Of a DNA stretch of 64,000 bases, positions 52,970 to 64,000 are shown piece after piece. The position numbers and the translations under genes were made by a program. The stretch's first letter is position 1, and every line of letters begins with the position of its first letter. The stretch comes from JACVRW01 sp963757815 (GTDB lineage: Bacteria; Actinomycetota; Thermoleophilia; Solirubrobacterales; Thermoleophilaceae), in NCBI GenBank assembly GCA_963757815.1, contig CAVWSN010000035.1, positions 310,001 through 374,000 on the forward strand, written 5' to 3'. The notes under the pieces were generated by a model. It saw only the letters and a list, made by a program, of their open reading frames with translations. It ran no database searches and was not told where the DNA came from.

Positions 52970-53043
52970 GCGCTCACCCCGCCGAGTGCGGGCGAGCGCT
53001 CGTTATCGGAAACCTCCAGTGGGCCAAGCAGCCGGCAGTCCAT
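52966..53043 (-). pseudogene. 25-codon remnant of a second BTAD regulator gene
   Basis: ATG 53043 to TGA 52966 encodes MDCRLLGPLEV, a short polar stretch, and ALGGVSA. The intact BTAD protein begins MDFRLLGPLEV and has ALGGVRQ at the same distance. The promoter-like TACGGT lies 26 bases upstream in both. The remainder of the BTAD gene (more than 500 codons) is absent, and the remnant stop overlaps the kinase 2 start. It is either a deletion scar or a retained leader peptide that couples translation of kinase 2. Confidence 0.75.
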
Positions 53044-53103
53044 ACGGGGCCAATCTGCCGAGTGGTGCGACCGTAGCACGGTGTACCAACATCGTCGCGA
53101 GGT

Positions 53104-53139
53104 GTCCCCAACTGCTCGTGTCGGACCACGAACGGGGAC
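53104..53139. terminator. Imperfect hairpin downstream of dnaE
   Basis: GTCCCC (53104-53109) pairs with GGGGAC (53134-53139), and inside it TCGTG (53116-53120) pairs with CACGA (53127-53131). It lies just after the dnaE stop on the minus strand and before the promoter of the BTAD remnant, so a terminator is plausible. Confidence 0.4.
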
Positions 53140-53146
53140 GGGCGGG

Positions 53147-56653
<3,507 letters not shown>

Positions 56654-56759
56654 CGGGGCACCCGAGTATACGTTCGGGATCCGACGGCTTCCCGGTGGTT
56701 CCACGCACGTTGCGGAGTGCGGGGTCGAAGCCGACGAGAGCTCGCCAAGTGCCCTCAGT

Positions 56760-57176
56760 TCAGCTTGGCCGGGCCGCAGCCGGTAGGCGATCCAGCACTG
56801 CCTCGTGCGCCGCGCGGGCGCGCTGGAGCGCGTCCTCCACCTCGCCGACCTCCGGTTGTTGAGGCTCGCCCGGATACCGGAAACGCCAGGCGAAGGGCGT
56901 CAGGTCCACGACCGGCTCGAGCACCGCCTCGAGCGAGGGATCCAGCTCCGCGCACACTCGGACCAGCTCCTCGAGCTCGTGCGTTTTGCGGAAGGGCACG
57001 TCGTGCCAGTGGAGGAAGGCCTTTAGCGATTTCTCCGCGGCCTGCTGGGCATGGAACGCCGCGGAGTCAGCGAGTGGTTCGGGAGTGGCCAGGAGGACCT
57101 GGCCTGCTCGCAGATCGCGCGCCGCCTTGACAAGCCAGTCGCGCGTGTCCTCGAGCCGCTCCCGATCAACCTCCAT
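56760..57176 (-). CDS. HEPN-domain protein (toxin partner of MNT)
   Basis: 138 aa. An all-helical HEPN domain of the PF05168 type: AARDLRAGQVLLA, AAFHAQQAAEKSLKAFLHWH and FRKTHELEELVRVC. The canonical RX4-6H ribonuclease motif is not evident; only R-K-T-H is seen, so RNase activity is uncertain. ATG 57176 lies inside the end of the MNT gene (11-bp overlap), the usual order of MNT-HEPN modules. Confidence 0.85.
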   Translation of the reverse strand: MEVDRERLEDTRDWLVKAARDLRAGQVLLATPEPLADSAAFHAQQAAEKSLKAFLHWHDVPFRKTHELEELVRVCAELDPSLEAVLEPVVDLTPFAWRFRYPGEPQQPEVGEVEDALQRARAAHEAVLDRLPAAARPS

Positions 57177-57489
57177 AGATCAGCCGACCCTCTCGGATGA
57201 TGGTGGCCGGCAAGGAGGCGGCGAGATGCGTGCGCCGATCGAACTCGTCGCGCGTCCACACGAGGACGTCCTTGGCGACACCTACCCCCCGTAGCGCCCG
57301 GTAGGCGAGCTGGTCGCGCCGGTATCCCGCCAGGTCGGAGTCGGGGACCACCACCATCAGGTCGTAGTCGCTGTCGGGATCGGCGTCGCCACGACCCCGG
57401 GAGCCGAAGAGGTAGATTCGCTCCGGCCCCAGCGCCTCCGCGAGCCGGCGCACGAGCTCGTCGAGCTTGGGGTCGCCTGAACCGTCCAC
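57166..57489 (-). CDS. MNT-family minimal nucleotidyltransferase (antitoxin)
   Basis: 107 aa. The nucleotidyltransferase signature is complete: YLFGSRGRGDADPDSDYDLM, i.e. GSRG followed by D-x-D. In characterised systems the MNT partner AMPylates and silences the HEPN toxin. GTG 57489 is the start. It overlaps the HEPN gene, and an inverted repeat about 90 bp upstream could be an operator. Confidence 0.88.
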   Translation of the reverse strand: MDGSGDPKLDELVRRLAEALGPERIYLFGSRGRGDADPDSDYDLMVVVPDSDLAGYRRDQLAYRALRGVGVAKDVLVWTRDEFDRRTHLAASLPATIIREGRLIYGG

Positions 57490-57575
57490 GACCCAAATGT
57501 TGGACCAAGGCGCGGACGAGCGGTCGGTGGCCAGGGCGGGCTTGGCGCCGGAGCGTCCCGGGGCCGCAGGGACTT

Positions 57576-57610
57576 AGGTCACGTTTCCCGAGTTTCCTGT
57601 CCTGTGACCT
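57576..57610. promoter_or_regulatory. Inverted repeat AGGTCAC/GTGACCT
   Basis: AGGTCAC (57576-57582) and GTGACCT (57604-57610) are perfect 7-bp arms 21 bp apart, in the 134-bp gap between the MNT start and the stop of the small gene downstream of argG. It could be an operator of the toxin-antitoxin operon or a terminator of the argG transcript. Confidence 0.35.
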
Positions 57611-57623
57611 GGACGAAGCGTGG

Positions 57624-57800
57624 TCAGTCGTCCCCGCCGCTGCTCGTGGACTTGGCGGCGAGGAGGCCCGCCCCCACCACACCCAGGGCGGTCGCTGCCG
57701 CGCCGATCTTGAACTTGTTGGCCGCCAGCTTGCGCCCGATCACGATCTCGATCCCCTGCCACGCCATCCAGCCGAGCAGCGTGTAGACCTTCGTCTTCAT
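57624..57800 (-). CDS. 58-aa membrane-associated protein behind argG
   Basis: ATG 57800 overlaps the argG stop by four bases (ATGA) and follows a GGGAGA site. The protein runs MKTKVYTLLGWMAWQGIEIV, IGRKLAANKFKIG, then a Gly/Ala/Val-rich helix AAATALGVVGAGLLAA and an acidic tail SSGGDD. It has one clear membrane helix and an amphipathic N-terminus. Translational coupling to argG implies matched expression; no role is known. It is similar in style to small actinobacterial 'KLAANK' proteins I have seen without function. Confidence 0.6.
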   Translation of the reverse strand: MKTKVYTLLGWMAWQGIEIVIGRKLAANKFKIGAAATALGVVGAGLLAAKSTSSGGDD

Positions 57801-59072
57801 CTGTTCTCCCTTTCCCGATTGCGCACGTTGTACGCCATGCGCGATTGGAGCGACCAGAGCTCGATGAACCCCGGGCTGGCCTGTTGCGAGAAGAGCCCGC
57901 CGGACTCGCCGAAGCCGGCCAGCGCCGGGTCGTACAGCGCGTTCGGCGACCTGCGCGCCACCGGCCGCGCGCTGCCCTTGTAGAGGCGCATCGTGATCTC
58001 CCCGGTCACCTGCTCGTTGACCGAGTCCATGAACGCGCTCAGGTCCTGCAGCAGCGGCTCGTACCAGAGCCCGGCGTAGACGAGGTAGGCCCAGTGGTTG
58101 TCGAGCTGGGGCTTGAAGGTGTTCTGGTGGATCGTCCCGACGAGCTTCTCGAGCTCCTTGTGGGCGGTCAGGATCAGCGCCGCCGCGGGCACCTCGTACA
58201 GGTCGCGCACCTTGAGGCCCACGATCCGGTCCTCGATGTGGTCGACGATCCCGATGCCGTGCCGCGAGCCGATCTCGCCGGCGCGCTCGAGCAGGTCGAC
58301 GAGCTCGAGCCGCTCGCCGTTCAGCGCCACCGGCACGCCCGCGCTCGAAGCCGACGACGACGTCCTCGTGCTCGTCGGGCGCCTCCTCGGGCCGGGTCAC
58401 GAGCTGGAAGACGTCGTCGCGCGGCGGCTCCTCGATGTCCTCGATCGGGCCGCCTTCTGAGGAGCGGCCCCACAGGTTGTCGTCGATCGAGTAGGGCGGG
58501 GTCTCGGTGCCGCCCTTGACGGGGATGCCGTGCTCGCGCGCGTAGGCGATCTCCTCCTCCCGCCCCATCTGCCAGCCCCGCACCGGCGCGATGATCTTCA
58601 TCTCGGGATCGAGCGCGATCACCGTCGACTCGATGCGCACCTGGTCGTTTCCCTTGCCGGTGCAGCCGTGGGCGATCGTGTCGCAGCCGGCCTTCCGCGC
58701 GTACTCCACCGCCAGCTTCGCTATCAGGGGACGCCCCAGCGCGGTGAAGAGCGGGTAGCCCCCGCCGTAGAGCGCGTTGGCCTTGATCGCGGGCAGGACG
58801 TAGTCGCGCGCGAACTCCTCGCGGGCGTCGACCACATGGCAGTCGAGCGCGCCGAGCCGGAGCGCCTTGCCCTTGACGACCTCGTAGTCCTCACCCGGCT
58901 GGCCCAGGTTGACGGTCAGCGCCACCACCTCGGCCTCGTACTCGTCCTGGATCCACTTGAGCATCACGCTCGTGTCGAGCCCGCCCGAGTAGAGCAGCAG
59001 CACGCGCCCGACCTCGCCGGGCTCGGCCTCGTACGAAGCAGTCTTGCTCAGGGTCCGGCGTTCGACGGCCAC
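57797..59072 (-). CDS. argG: Argininosuccinate synthase, one frameshift
   Basis: About 424 aa after repair. It joins citrulline and aspartate with ATP. Motifs: the ATP-pyrophosphatase loop LLLYSGGLDTSVMLKW, IAHGCTGKGNDQVR, NLWGRSSEGGPIED, then after a +1 step near 58340 GVPVALNGERLELVDLL, GIGIVDHIEDRIVGLKVRD and SPNALYDPALAGFGESGG. Deleting one base gives a full-length enzyme, so the shift is probably a consensus error. GTG 59072 is the likely start. argH, argF and argR are not in the window. Confidence 0.92.
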
Positions 59073-59170
59073 GGGGCGCTGGAAGCTAACAGGCGAGCGC
59101 CGCAAATCAGGGTTGACCTCGAGTCCCATTTGTGGTCGGGTAACTCCTGGACTCGACGGAAGGAGAAGCC

Positions 59171-60285
59171 ATGCGAAGGGCTGGCTTCACGCTGGTCGGC
59201 GCCATGCTCGTGGCGCTTTTTGTTATTGCCCCCTCGGCTGGCGCGGCGCCGAAGGCGAAGGTCATAGCGGACGGATTATTCGACCCGCGCGGTATCGCCG
59301 ACGCGCCGGGCGACCGCTTGCTCGTCGCCCAATCCGGTTCAGGGACGATCACGCTGATCCGAGACGCCGACGATCGCAATCCGAGAATTTCGATCTTCGC
59401 CGAGCTGCCGGACAGCGGTCTCGTCGATGTGGCCGCCTCGGGGTTCTTCAGGGCCTTCGCCGTGGCCGGCGGAGCGCCTGAGGCCGGCGGCGGTACGTTC
59501 GGCCAACTGCTTCGGGTGCGCCGATTCGGCGAGCCGACCGTGTTGGCGGACATCGCCGGCTACCAGGAGGGCGACCCGGATCCCGATGACCAGGCCGATC
59601 CACCGTTCCCGACGGAATCGAATGCGAACGGGCTGGCGGTGCTCGGAGGCGGGCGCTTCCTGGTGTCGGATGCCGCCAACAACGACCTGCTGAAGGTCGA
59701 CGACGGCGAGATCACGACCGTGGCCCGCTTCAAGCCGGAGGAGGTTCCCTGGCCGGACGGGCTCGATCTTCGGCCCGCCGCCGGTCGGCACCCCGGTGCC
59801 TGGCGGAGGCCGTGCCCACCGCGGTGGCGGTCGGACCCGACGGCAACTGGTACGTCTCGGAGCTCAAGGGCTTCCCCTTCCATCCGGGGAGCTCACGGAT
59901 CTGGCGGATCAAGCGCGGCGCCGAAAACGCGACCTGCGATCCGGAGCAGCCCAACAGGGCCTGTCGCACGGTTGAAACGGGCTTCACGTCGGTGATCGAC
60001 CTCGCCTTCGGGGACGACGGCGAGCTGTACGTGCTCGAGATCGCCAAGGCCGGCCTGCTGGCGGTCGAGGAGTTCGGCGCGCCGCCGATCGGCGGCCTGT
60101 GGAGAGTCGAGGACGGCAAGAAGAAGGAGCTCGCGCCCGATGAGCTGATGGCCCCGGGCGGAGTGGCGGTCGACGACGACAACATCTACGTCACGACCGG
60201 CACGATCTTCGGCGAGGGTGCCGGTGCGGTGGTCCGCATCAAGGCGCCGGACGAGGACCGCGGCCGCGGCGACGACGACGACTGA
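59171..60285 (+). CDS. Secreted ScyD/ScyE-like propeller protein, two frameshifts
   Basis: About 370 aa. A signal peptide (GFTLVGAMLVALFVIAPSAG, then AA) leads into NHL-like repeats: VIADGLFDPRGIADAPGDRL, LLVAQSGSGTITLI, LRVRRFGEPTVLADIAGYQ, NANGLAVLGGGRFLVSDAAN, GPDGNWYVSELKGFPFHPGS, IDLAFGDDGELYVLEIAKAG, and an acidic end DEDRGRGDDDD. The frame steps +1 near 59770 and near 59803. ATG 59171 has a GGAAGGAG site. The name refers to the sequence family; no scytonemin genes are present and the role is unknown. Confidence 0.8.
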
Positions 60286-60292
60286 CCCGAGC

Positions 60293-60324
60293 GGAGCCGG
60301 CGCCTCGCAAGGGGCGCCGGCTCC
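60293..60324. terminator. Bidirectional hairpin between scyD-like gene and argD
   Basis: GGAGCCGGCGCC (60293-60304) pairs with GGCGCCGGCTCC (60313-60324), a perfect 12-bp stem with an 8-base loop. It sits exactly between two convergent stop codons (60285 and 60331), so it can end both transcripts. Confidence 0.75.
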
Positions 60325-60330
60325 CCGGCT

Positions 60331-61476
60331 TCAGAGCGCCGCCTCGATCCGGCGCACGGCCTCGTCGACCTCATCGCTCGACACCGTGAGCGGCGGCAGC
60401 AGGCGGATCGTGTCGGGGCCGGTGGCGTTGACCACGAGCCGCTGCTCGAGGAGAAGGCGGCGCGCAACCTCGGGGGCGCGCGCCACGTGGAAGGCGATCA
60501 TGAGCCCGAGCCCTCGCGGCTCGAGCCTGGCCGCCTGGAGCGCCCCGGCCAGCTGCGCGCCGCGCTCCCGAACTCCGGCGAGGAACGCGTCGTCGTCGAT
60601 CGTGTCGAGCACGACGTTCGCGGCCGCCGCGATCAGCGGGCCGCCTGCGAAGGTCGAGCCGTGATCGCCGAGCTCGAAGACTGCCACGTGGTCCGGGCTC
60701 GTGACGCAGGCGCCCACGGGCAGCCCGCCGCCGAGGCCCTTGGCGACGGTCATCACATCGGGGGTCACACCGAGCTGCTGGTGCGCCCACAAGGTCCCGG
60801 TGCGGCCCATGCCGCACTGGATCTCGTCGAACACGAGTAGTGCGTGATGGGTGTCGCAGGCCGCGCGAGCTGCGGCCAGCAGGCCTGGATCGATCGGGTG
60901 GATGCCGGACTCGCCCTGGATCGGCTCGATCAGCACCGCCGCCGTGTTTCCGTCGACAGCCTCGACGAGCGCGTCCGGGTCGTCGCGGCGCACGACCTTG
61001 AAGCCCGGCACGAGCGGCGCGAAGGGGGCCTGCTTGGCCTCCTGGGGGGTCGCGGACAGCGCCCCCATCGTGCGCCCGTGGAACCCACCCTCCAGCACGA
61101 CGAAGTCGCCGCCCCGGCGGTGCCGGCGCGCCAGCTTCAGCGCGCATTCGATCGCCTCGGTTCCCGAGTTGCAGAGAAAGACACGCCCGCCGAGCGAGCA
61201 GTCCGCGAGGTGCTTCGCGAGCCGAGTGCCGGGCTCCGTGTAGTAGAGGTTCCCGACGTGCATCAGGCGCCCCGCCTGCTCGCGGACCGCCTCAACGAGC
61301 CCCGGGTGGCAGTGCCCGAGCTGCACGACCGAGATGCCGGTCAGGAAGTCGAGGTACTCGTTGCCCTCGTCGTCCCAGAGCCGCGTGCCCTCGCCGCGCA
61401 CGAACTCGACCGGGTGGCGGGCGTAGGTCGCCATCACCGCGTCGCGCTCGAGTGCCTGGAGCTCTGTTAGGGCCAC
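60331..61476 (-). CDS. argD: Acetylornithine aminotransferase
   Basis: A class III PLP aminotransferase, 381 aa. Motifs: YLDFLTGISVVQLGHCHPGL, FLCNSGTEAIECALKLAR, LEGGFHGRTMGALSATPQ, LVFDEIQCGMGRTG, and the PLP lysine in MTVAKGLGGGLPVGA. GTG 61476 overlaps the argB stop by ten bases and begins ALTELQALERDAVMATYARH. It is the last gene of the argCJBD run, followed by a strong terminator. Confidence 0.95.
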   Translation of the reverse strand: MALTELQALERDAVMATYARHPVEFVRGEGTRLWDDEGNEYLDFLTGISVVQLGHCHPGLVEAVREQAGRLMHVGNLYYTEPGTRLAKHLADCSLGGRVFLCNSGTEAIECALKLARRHRRGGDFVVLEGGFHGRTMGALSATPQEAKQAPFAPLVPGFKVVRRDDPDALVEAVDGNTAAVLIEPIQGESGIHPIDPGLLAAARAACDTHHALLVFDEIQCGMGRTGTLWAHQQLGVTPDVMTVAKGLGGGLPVGACVTSPDHVAVFELGDHGSTFAGGPLIAAAANVVLDTIDDDAFLAGVRERGAQLAGALQAARLEPRGLGLMIAFHVARAPEVARRLLLEQRLVVNATGPDTIRLLPPLTVSSDEVDEAVRRIEAAL

Positions 61477-62306
61477 AGCTTCGTGCCGATTCCCTCGTTC
61501 GTGAAGAGCTCGAGTAGCAGCGAGTGGGGCTGGCGGCCGTCGACGATGTGCGCGTTGCCGACGCCGGCGTCGAGCGCGTGCAGGCAGGCCTCGAGCTTGG
61601 GGCGCATCCCGCCGCTCACCTCGGGCAGCCTTGCGCGCAGCTCGTCGGCGGTGGCCTCCGAGATCTTGCTCGCCGCGTCCGAGGGGTCGGCGCGCCAGCC
61701 GTTCACGTCGGTGAGGAACACCACCTTGAAGGCTCCGAGCGCCTCGGCCACGGCGGCGGCCGCGGCGTCGGCGTTCACGTTGTAGGAGTTCCCCTCGGGG
61801 TCGGCGCCGACCGAGGCGATCACCGGGATGTAGTCGGCCGCGATGTGGTTGAGGACGTCCGCGTCGACGCGCTCGATGTCCCCGACGAAGCCGACGTCGG
61901 TCTTGCCCGCGAGCCGCTTCTTGACGGTGAACAGGAGGCCGTCGTCGCCGCACAGCCCGACCGCCGGCTGCCCGTGGCGGCCCAGCAGCAGCACGATGTC
62001 CTTGTTCTGCTTGCCGACCAGCACCATCTTCGCCACCTCGACCGTGGCCGCATCGGACACGCGCAGGCCGTCGACGAACTTGACCTCCATGCCGAGCCGC
62101 TCCATGTAGTCGGTGATGTCCGGCCCGCCGCCGTGCACCACGACCGGGTTCATGCCCACGTACTTGAGGAGGACGACGTCGCGGGCGAACTCCTCCTTGA
62201 GCTCCGGGTCGGTCATCGCCGCCCCGCCGTACTTGATCACCACGGTCTTGCCGTGAAACTCGCGGATGTAGGGCAGCGCCTCGAGGAGGGTGGCTACGTC
62301 CCTCAT
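61467..62306 (-). CDS. argB: N-acetylglutamate kinase
   Basis: 279 aa, an amino-acid-kinase-family enzyme. Motifs: TVVIKYGGAAMTDPELK, NPVVVHGGGPDI, GLRVSDAATVEVAKMVL, NVNADAAAAAVAEALGA, VFLTDVNG, and the C-terminal substrate region GGMRPKLEACLHAL. The short N-terminal helix (ATLLEALPYIREFHGK) is the type found in arginine-inhibited hexameric enzymes, so feedback control by arginine is likely. ATG 62306 overlaps argJ by four bases. Confidence 0.96.
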   Translation of the reverse strand: MRDVATLLEALPYIREFHGKTVVIKYGGAAMTDPELKEEFARDVVLLKYVGMNPVVVHGGGPDITDYMERLGMEVKFVDGLRVSDAATVEVAKMVLVGKQNKDIVLLLGRHGQPAVGLCGDDGLLFTVKKRLAGKTDVGFVGDIERVDADVLNHIAADYIPVIASVGADPEGNSYNVNADAAAAAVAEALGAFKVVFLTDVNGWRADPSDAASKISEATADELRARLPEVSGGMRPKLEACLHALDAGVGNAHIVDGRQPHSLLLELFTNEGIGTKLWP

Positions 62307-63538
62307 GACGTGTAGCTCGAGTTGAAGGTCGCGTACTCGGGGCTGAGGTCGCTGAAGAAGACCTCCGTCTCGCCGCCCTCGCCGGGAAGCGTGAGCTCGA
62401 ACTCGATCTCGTCGCCCTGGACGAGCTCCTCGAGCTCGCGCAGCGCGTTCGCGTCGAGATCGAGCGCGTCACCGGCCGACACGACCTGGCGGCCTTCGAT
62501 CGAGAGGTCGGCCACGAACGGTTCGCCCGCCGGCCAGGCCTGACCGGCCGCCTGCAGGACCCGCCCGAAGTTCGGGTCGCCGCCGTGCAGCGCCGTCTTC
62601 ACAAGCGGCGAGTTGGCGATCTGGCGCGCCACCGGCTCCACGGCATCGGAGCGGCCGTTCACCACGATCCTCCCAACCCGCCGCGCGCCCTCGCCGTCGG
62701 CGACGATCATCAGCGCCAGCTGTCGCAGCAGCGCGTCGAGCGCCTCGCCGAAGCGGATCTCGTCCTCGCTCTCGGGCTCGATCGTCACGCCCGAGTTCCC
62801 GCTCGCCAGCGCGAATACCGTGTCGCTGGTCGAGAGCTGACCGTCCACGCTTATGCGGTCGAAGGAGCGCTTGACGCAGACGCCGGTCAGCAGGTCGAGT
62901 GTCTCCTGCTCCATCCGGGCGCCGGTCTCGATGAAGCAGAACATCGTCGCGTGGCGCGGCTCGATCATCCCGGCGCCCTTGGCCTGCGCCGCGAGCTTGA
63001 CACGCCCCGAGGGGAGGTTGACGTCGAGGCACGCGCGCTTCGGCCCGCTGTCGCTCGTGAGGATCGCCTCCGAGAAGCTCCCGGCGTCCAGGCCGAGGCC
63101 GTCGCAGGCCGCCTCGACGCCGGCGACGACCTTGTCGCGCGGCAGCTCGTGCCCGATCACGCCCGTGGACGCGACGCCGACCTGCCCGGGGTCGAGGCCG
63201 AGCTTGCGGGCGGCGGCGGCCTGCATCGCCGCGGCGGTCTCGAGGCCGCGCTGGCCGTCGCCCACGTTGGAGCAGCCGGAGTTGGCCACCACGGCCCGCA
63301 GGCCGGCGAGGTCGGCCTGCCTCGACACGATCACCGGGGCGCCGACGCGGGCGTTCGTCGTGAAGCGGGCGGCGGAGACCGTGCCCGGCGCGTCCGATAC
63401 GAGCACGCCCACGTCGAGCCCGCTCGGCTTGATTCCCGCCGCCACTCCGGCGGCGCGGAAGCCGGTCGGCAGCTCGGTGTCGCTCGCCTCGCCGGCGTGG
63501 ACGGGCGCCTCGACCCAGCGAGAGCGGAAGAAGGTCAT
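62303..63538 (-). CDS. argJ: Bifunctional ornithine acetyltransferase/N-acetylglutamate synthase
   Basis: 411 aa. It recycles the acetyl group from acetylornithine to glutamate. Self-cleavage occurs before Thr in KGAGMIEPRHATMFCF; other marks are VANSGCSNVGDGQRGLE, GVASTGVIGHELP, ILTSDSGPKRACL, SGNSGVTIEPE, and a C-terminal LSPEYATFNSSYTS that closes the active site. ATG 63538 overlaps the argC stop (ATGA). Whether it is bifunctional or ornithine-only cannot be told from sequence. Confidence 0.96.
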   Translation of the reverse strand: MTFFRSRWVEAPVHAGEASDTELPTGFRAAGVAAGIKPSGLDVGVLVSDAPGTVSAARFTTNARVGAPVIVSRQADLAGLRAVVANSGCSNVGDGQRGLETAAAMQAAAARKLGLDPGQVGVASTGVIGHELPRDKVVAGVEAACDGLGLDAGSFSEAILTSDSGPKRACLDVNLPSGRVKLAAQAKGAGMIEPRHATMFCFIETGARMEQETLDLLTGVCVKRSFDRISVDGQLSTSDTVFALASGNSGVTIEPESEDEIRFGEALDALLRQLALMIVADGEGARRVGRIVVNGRSDAVEPVARQIANSPLVKTALHGGDPNFGRVLQAAGQAWPAGEPFVADLSIEGRQVVSAGDALDLDANALRELEELVQGDEIEFELTLPGEGGETEVFFSDLSPEYATFNSSYTS

Positions 63539-64000
63539 TCGAGCCCCGCCGTCTCCGGCAGCCCGAGCATGAGGTTGAGGTCCTGCACCGCCTGGCCCGC
63601 CGCGCCCTTCCAGAGGTTGTCGATCGCGGCCAGCGCGATCACCCGCTCGCCGACGACTGTCACGTGCACCTGCGCGCGATTGGTGTTGCGGACGTTCTGG
63701 GTGCGCGGCGAGCCGGGGATCATGTCGATGAACGGCTCGTTCGCGTAGCGCTCCTCGTAGAGCGAGCGCACCTCGTCCTTCGAGAGCGGCTCGTCCAAGC
63801 TCGCGTAGCAGGAGGCGAAGATGCCCTGGTCGACGGGCAGCAGGTGGGTGAGGAACGAGAAGCCGGCGCCCGGCAGCTCCTGCTCCATCTCCGCGCTGTG
63901 CCGGTGGCCGTCGATCTTGTAGGCGTTGACGTTGTCGACCGCGGACACGTAGTGGGTCTCCTCGGTGGCCTCGCGGCCCGCGCCGGACACGCCGGCCTTG
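63535..64000 (-). CDS. argC: N-acetyl-gamma-glutamyl-phosphate reductase, C-terminal part (cut by window edge)
   Basis: The last ~155 residues of ArgC. Visible: SGAGREATEETHYVSAVDNV, YKIDGHRHSAEMEQEL, FLTHLLPVDQGIFASCYA, NEPFIDMIPGSPRTQNVRNT and the ending IDNLWKGAAGQAVQDLNLML, GLPE, all typical. The catalytic cysteine and NADP domain lie beyond position 64000. The stop overlaps argJ by four bases; this is the head of the argCJBD operon. Confidence 0.96.
   Translation of the reverse strand, partial: KAGVSGAGREATEETHYVSAVDNVNAYKIDGHRHSAEMEQELPGAGFSFLTHLLPVDQGIFASCYASLDEPLSKDEVRSLYEERYANEPFIDMIPGSPRTQNVRNTNRAQVHVTVVGERVIALAAIDNLWKGAAGQAVQDLNLMLGLPETAGLE

Noticed and set aside
59171..60285. Scytonemin biosynthesis locus implied by the ScyD/ScyE-like protein
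   Set aside because: No other scytonemin genes are near, and the family name covers many secreted NHL-like proteins.

Overview
The window looks like a chromosomal segment of a very GC-rich actinobacterium, most likely class Thermoleophilia (Solirubrobacterales or Gaiellales). The reasons are the dense G/C-ending codon use, frequent GTG/TTG starts and 4-bp ATGA/GTGA overlaps, a complete menaquinone set, BTAD/LuxR/Rrf2-type regulators, PknB-like kinases, and several actinobacterial families of unknown function. No rRNA, tRNA, insertion sequence, phage gene or CRISPR array was seen. The placement is inferred from gene content, not from a marker-gene search.

Layout. 0-10.7 kb: the branched-chain amino acid genes ilvB-ilvH and ilvC are split by a complete classical menaquinone set, menF, menD, menH, menC, menA, menB and menE. 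10.8-13.1 kb: small membrane or hypothetical proteins and a GNAT protein. 13.2-16.8 kb: the gatCAB amidotransferase operon. 17-20.6 kb: an MFS transporter with an odd C-terminal domain, coupled to a NarL-type histidine kinase. 20.6-28.6 kb: a RibD-like reductase, folD, pcrA, a methyltransferase, a TPR-LuxR regulator and an ABC exporter. 28.6-30.3 kb: a queuosine-salvage (Qng1-like) gene and an AbiEi/DUF559 protein. 30.5-33.8 kb: cysE-cysK, two paralogous basic proteins and an Rrf2 (CymR-like) regulator. 33.8-39.9 kb: VanZ, a histidine kinase, a secreted lysozyme-like protein, an HDOD-LuxR regulator, gltX, nfo and a small lipoprotein.

40-53 kb is the accessory heart of the window. It holds an orphan peptide-binding lipoprotein, two paralogous Ser/Thr kinases that carry an extracytoplasmic beta-propeller, a BTAD regulator with a UspA-like C-terminus, and two tandem type-I periplasmic binding lipoproteins with no ABC permease. 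A 25-codon remnant of a second BTAD gene sits exactly upstream of the second kinase, so the two kinase loci are a duplicated BTAD-kinase module. I read this as a ligand-binding-protein to propeller-kinase signalling system, which is inference. An ArsR-AHSA1 pair with a well-resolved promoter/operator lies between the two modules.

53-64 kb: dnaE, a HEPN/MNT toxin-antitoxin pair, argG with a tiny membrane protein, a ScyD/ScyE-like secreted protein, and the arginine operon argC-argJ-argB-argD (argC cut by the window end).

Quality caution: about 30 frameshifts, nearly all single-base insertions, are concentrated in a dozen genes (menD, qng1, vanZ, the lysozyme-like gene, the binding proteins, kinase 1, argG, scyD). 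Other long genes such as dnaE, pcrA and ilvB are clean. Because menD and argG are housekeeping genes and the protein continues perfectly in the next frame each time, I treat most of these as local consensus errors, and I annotate such genes across their full span.
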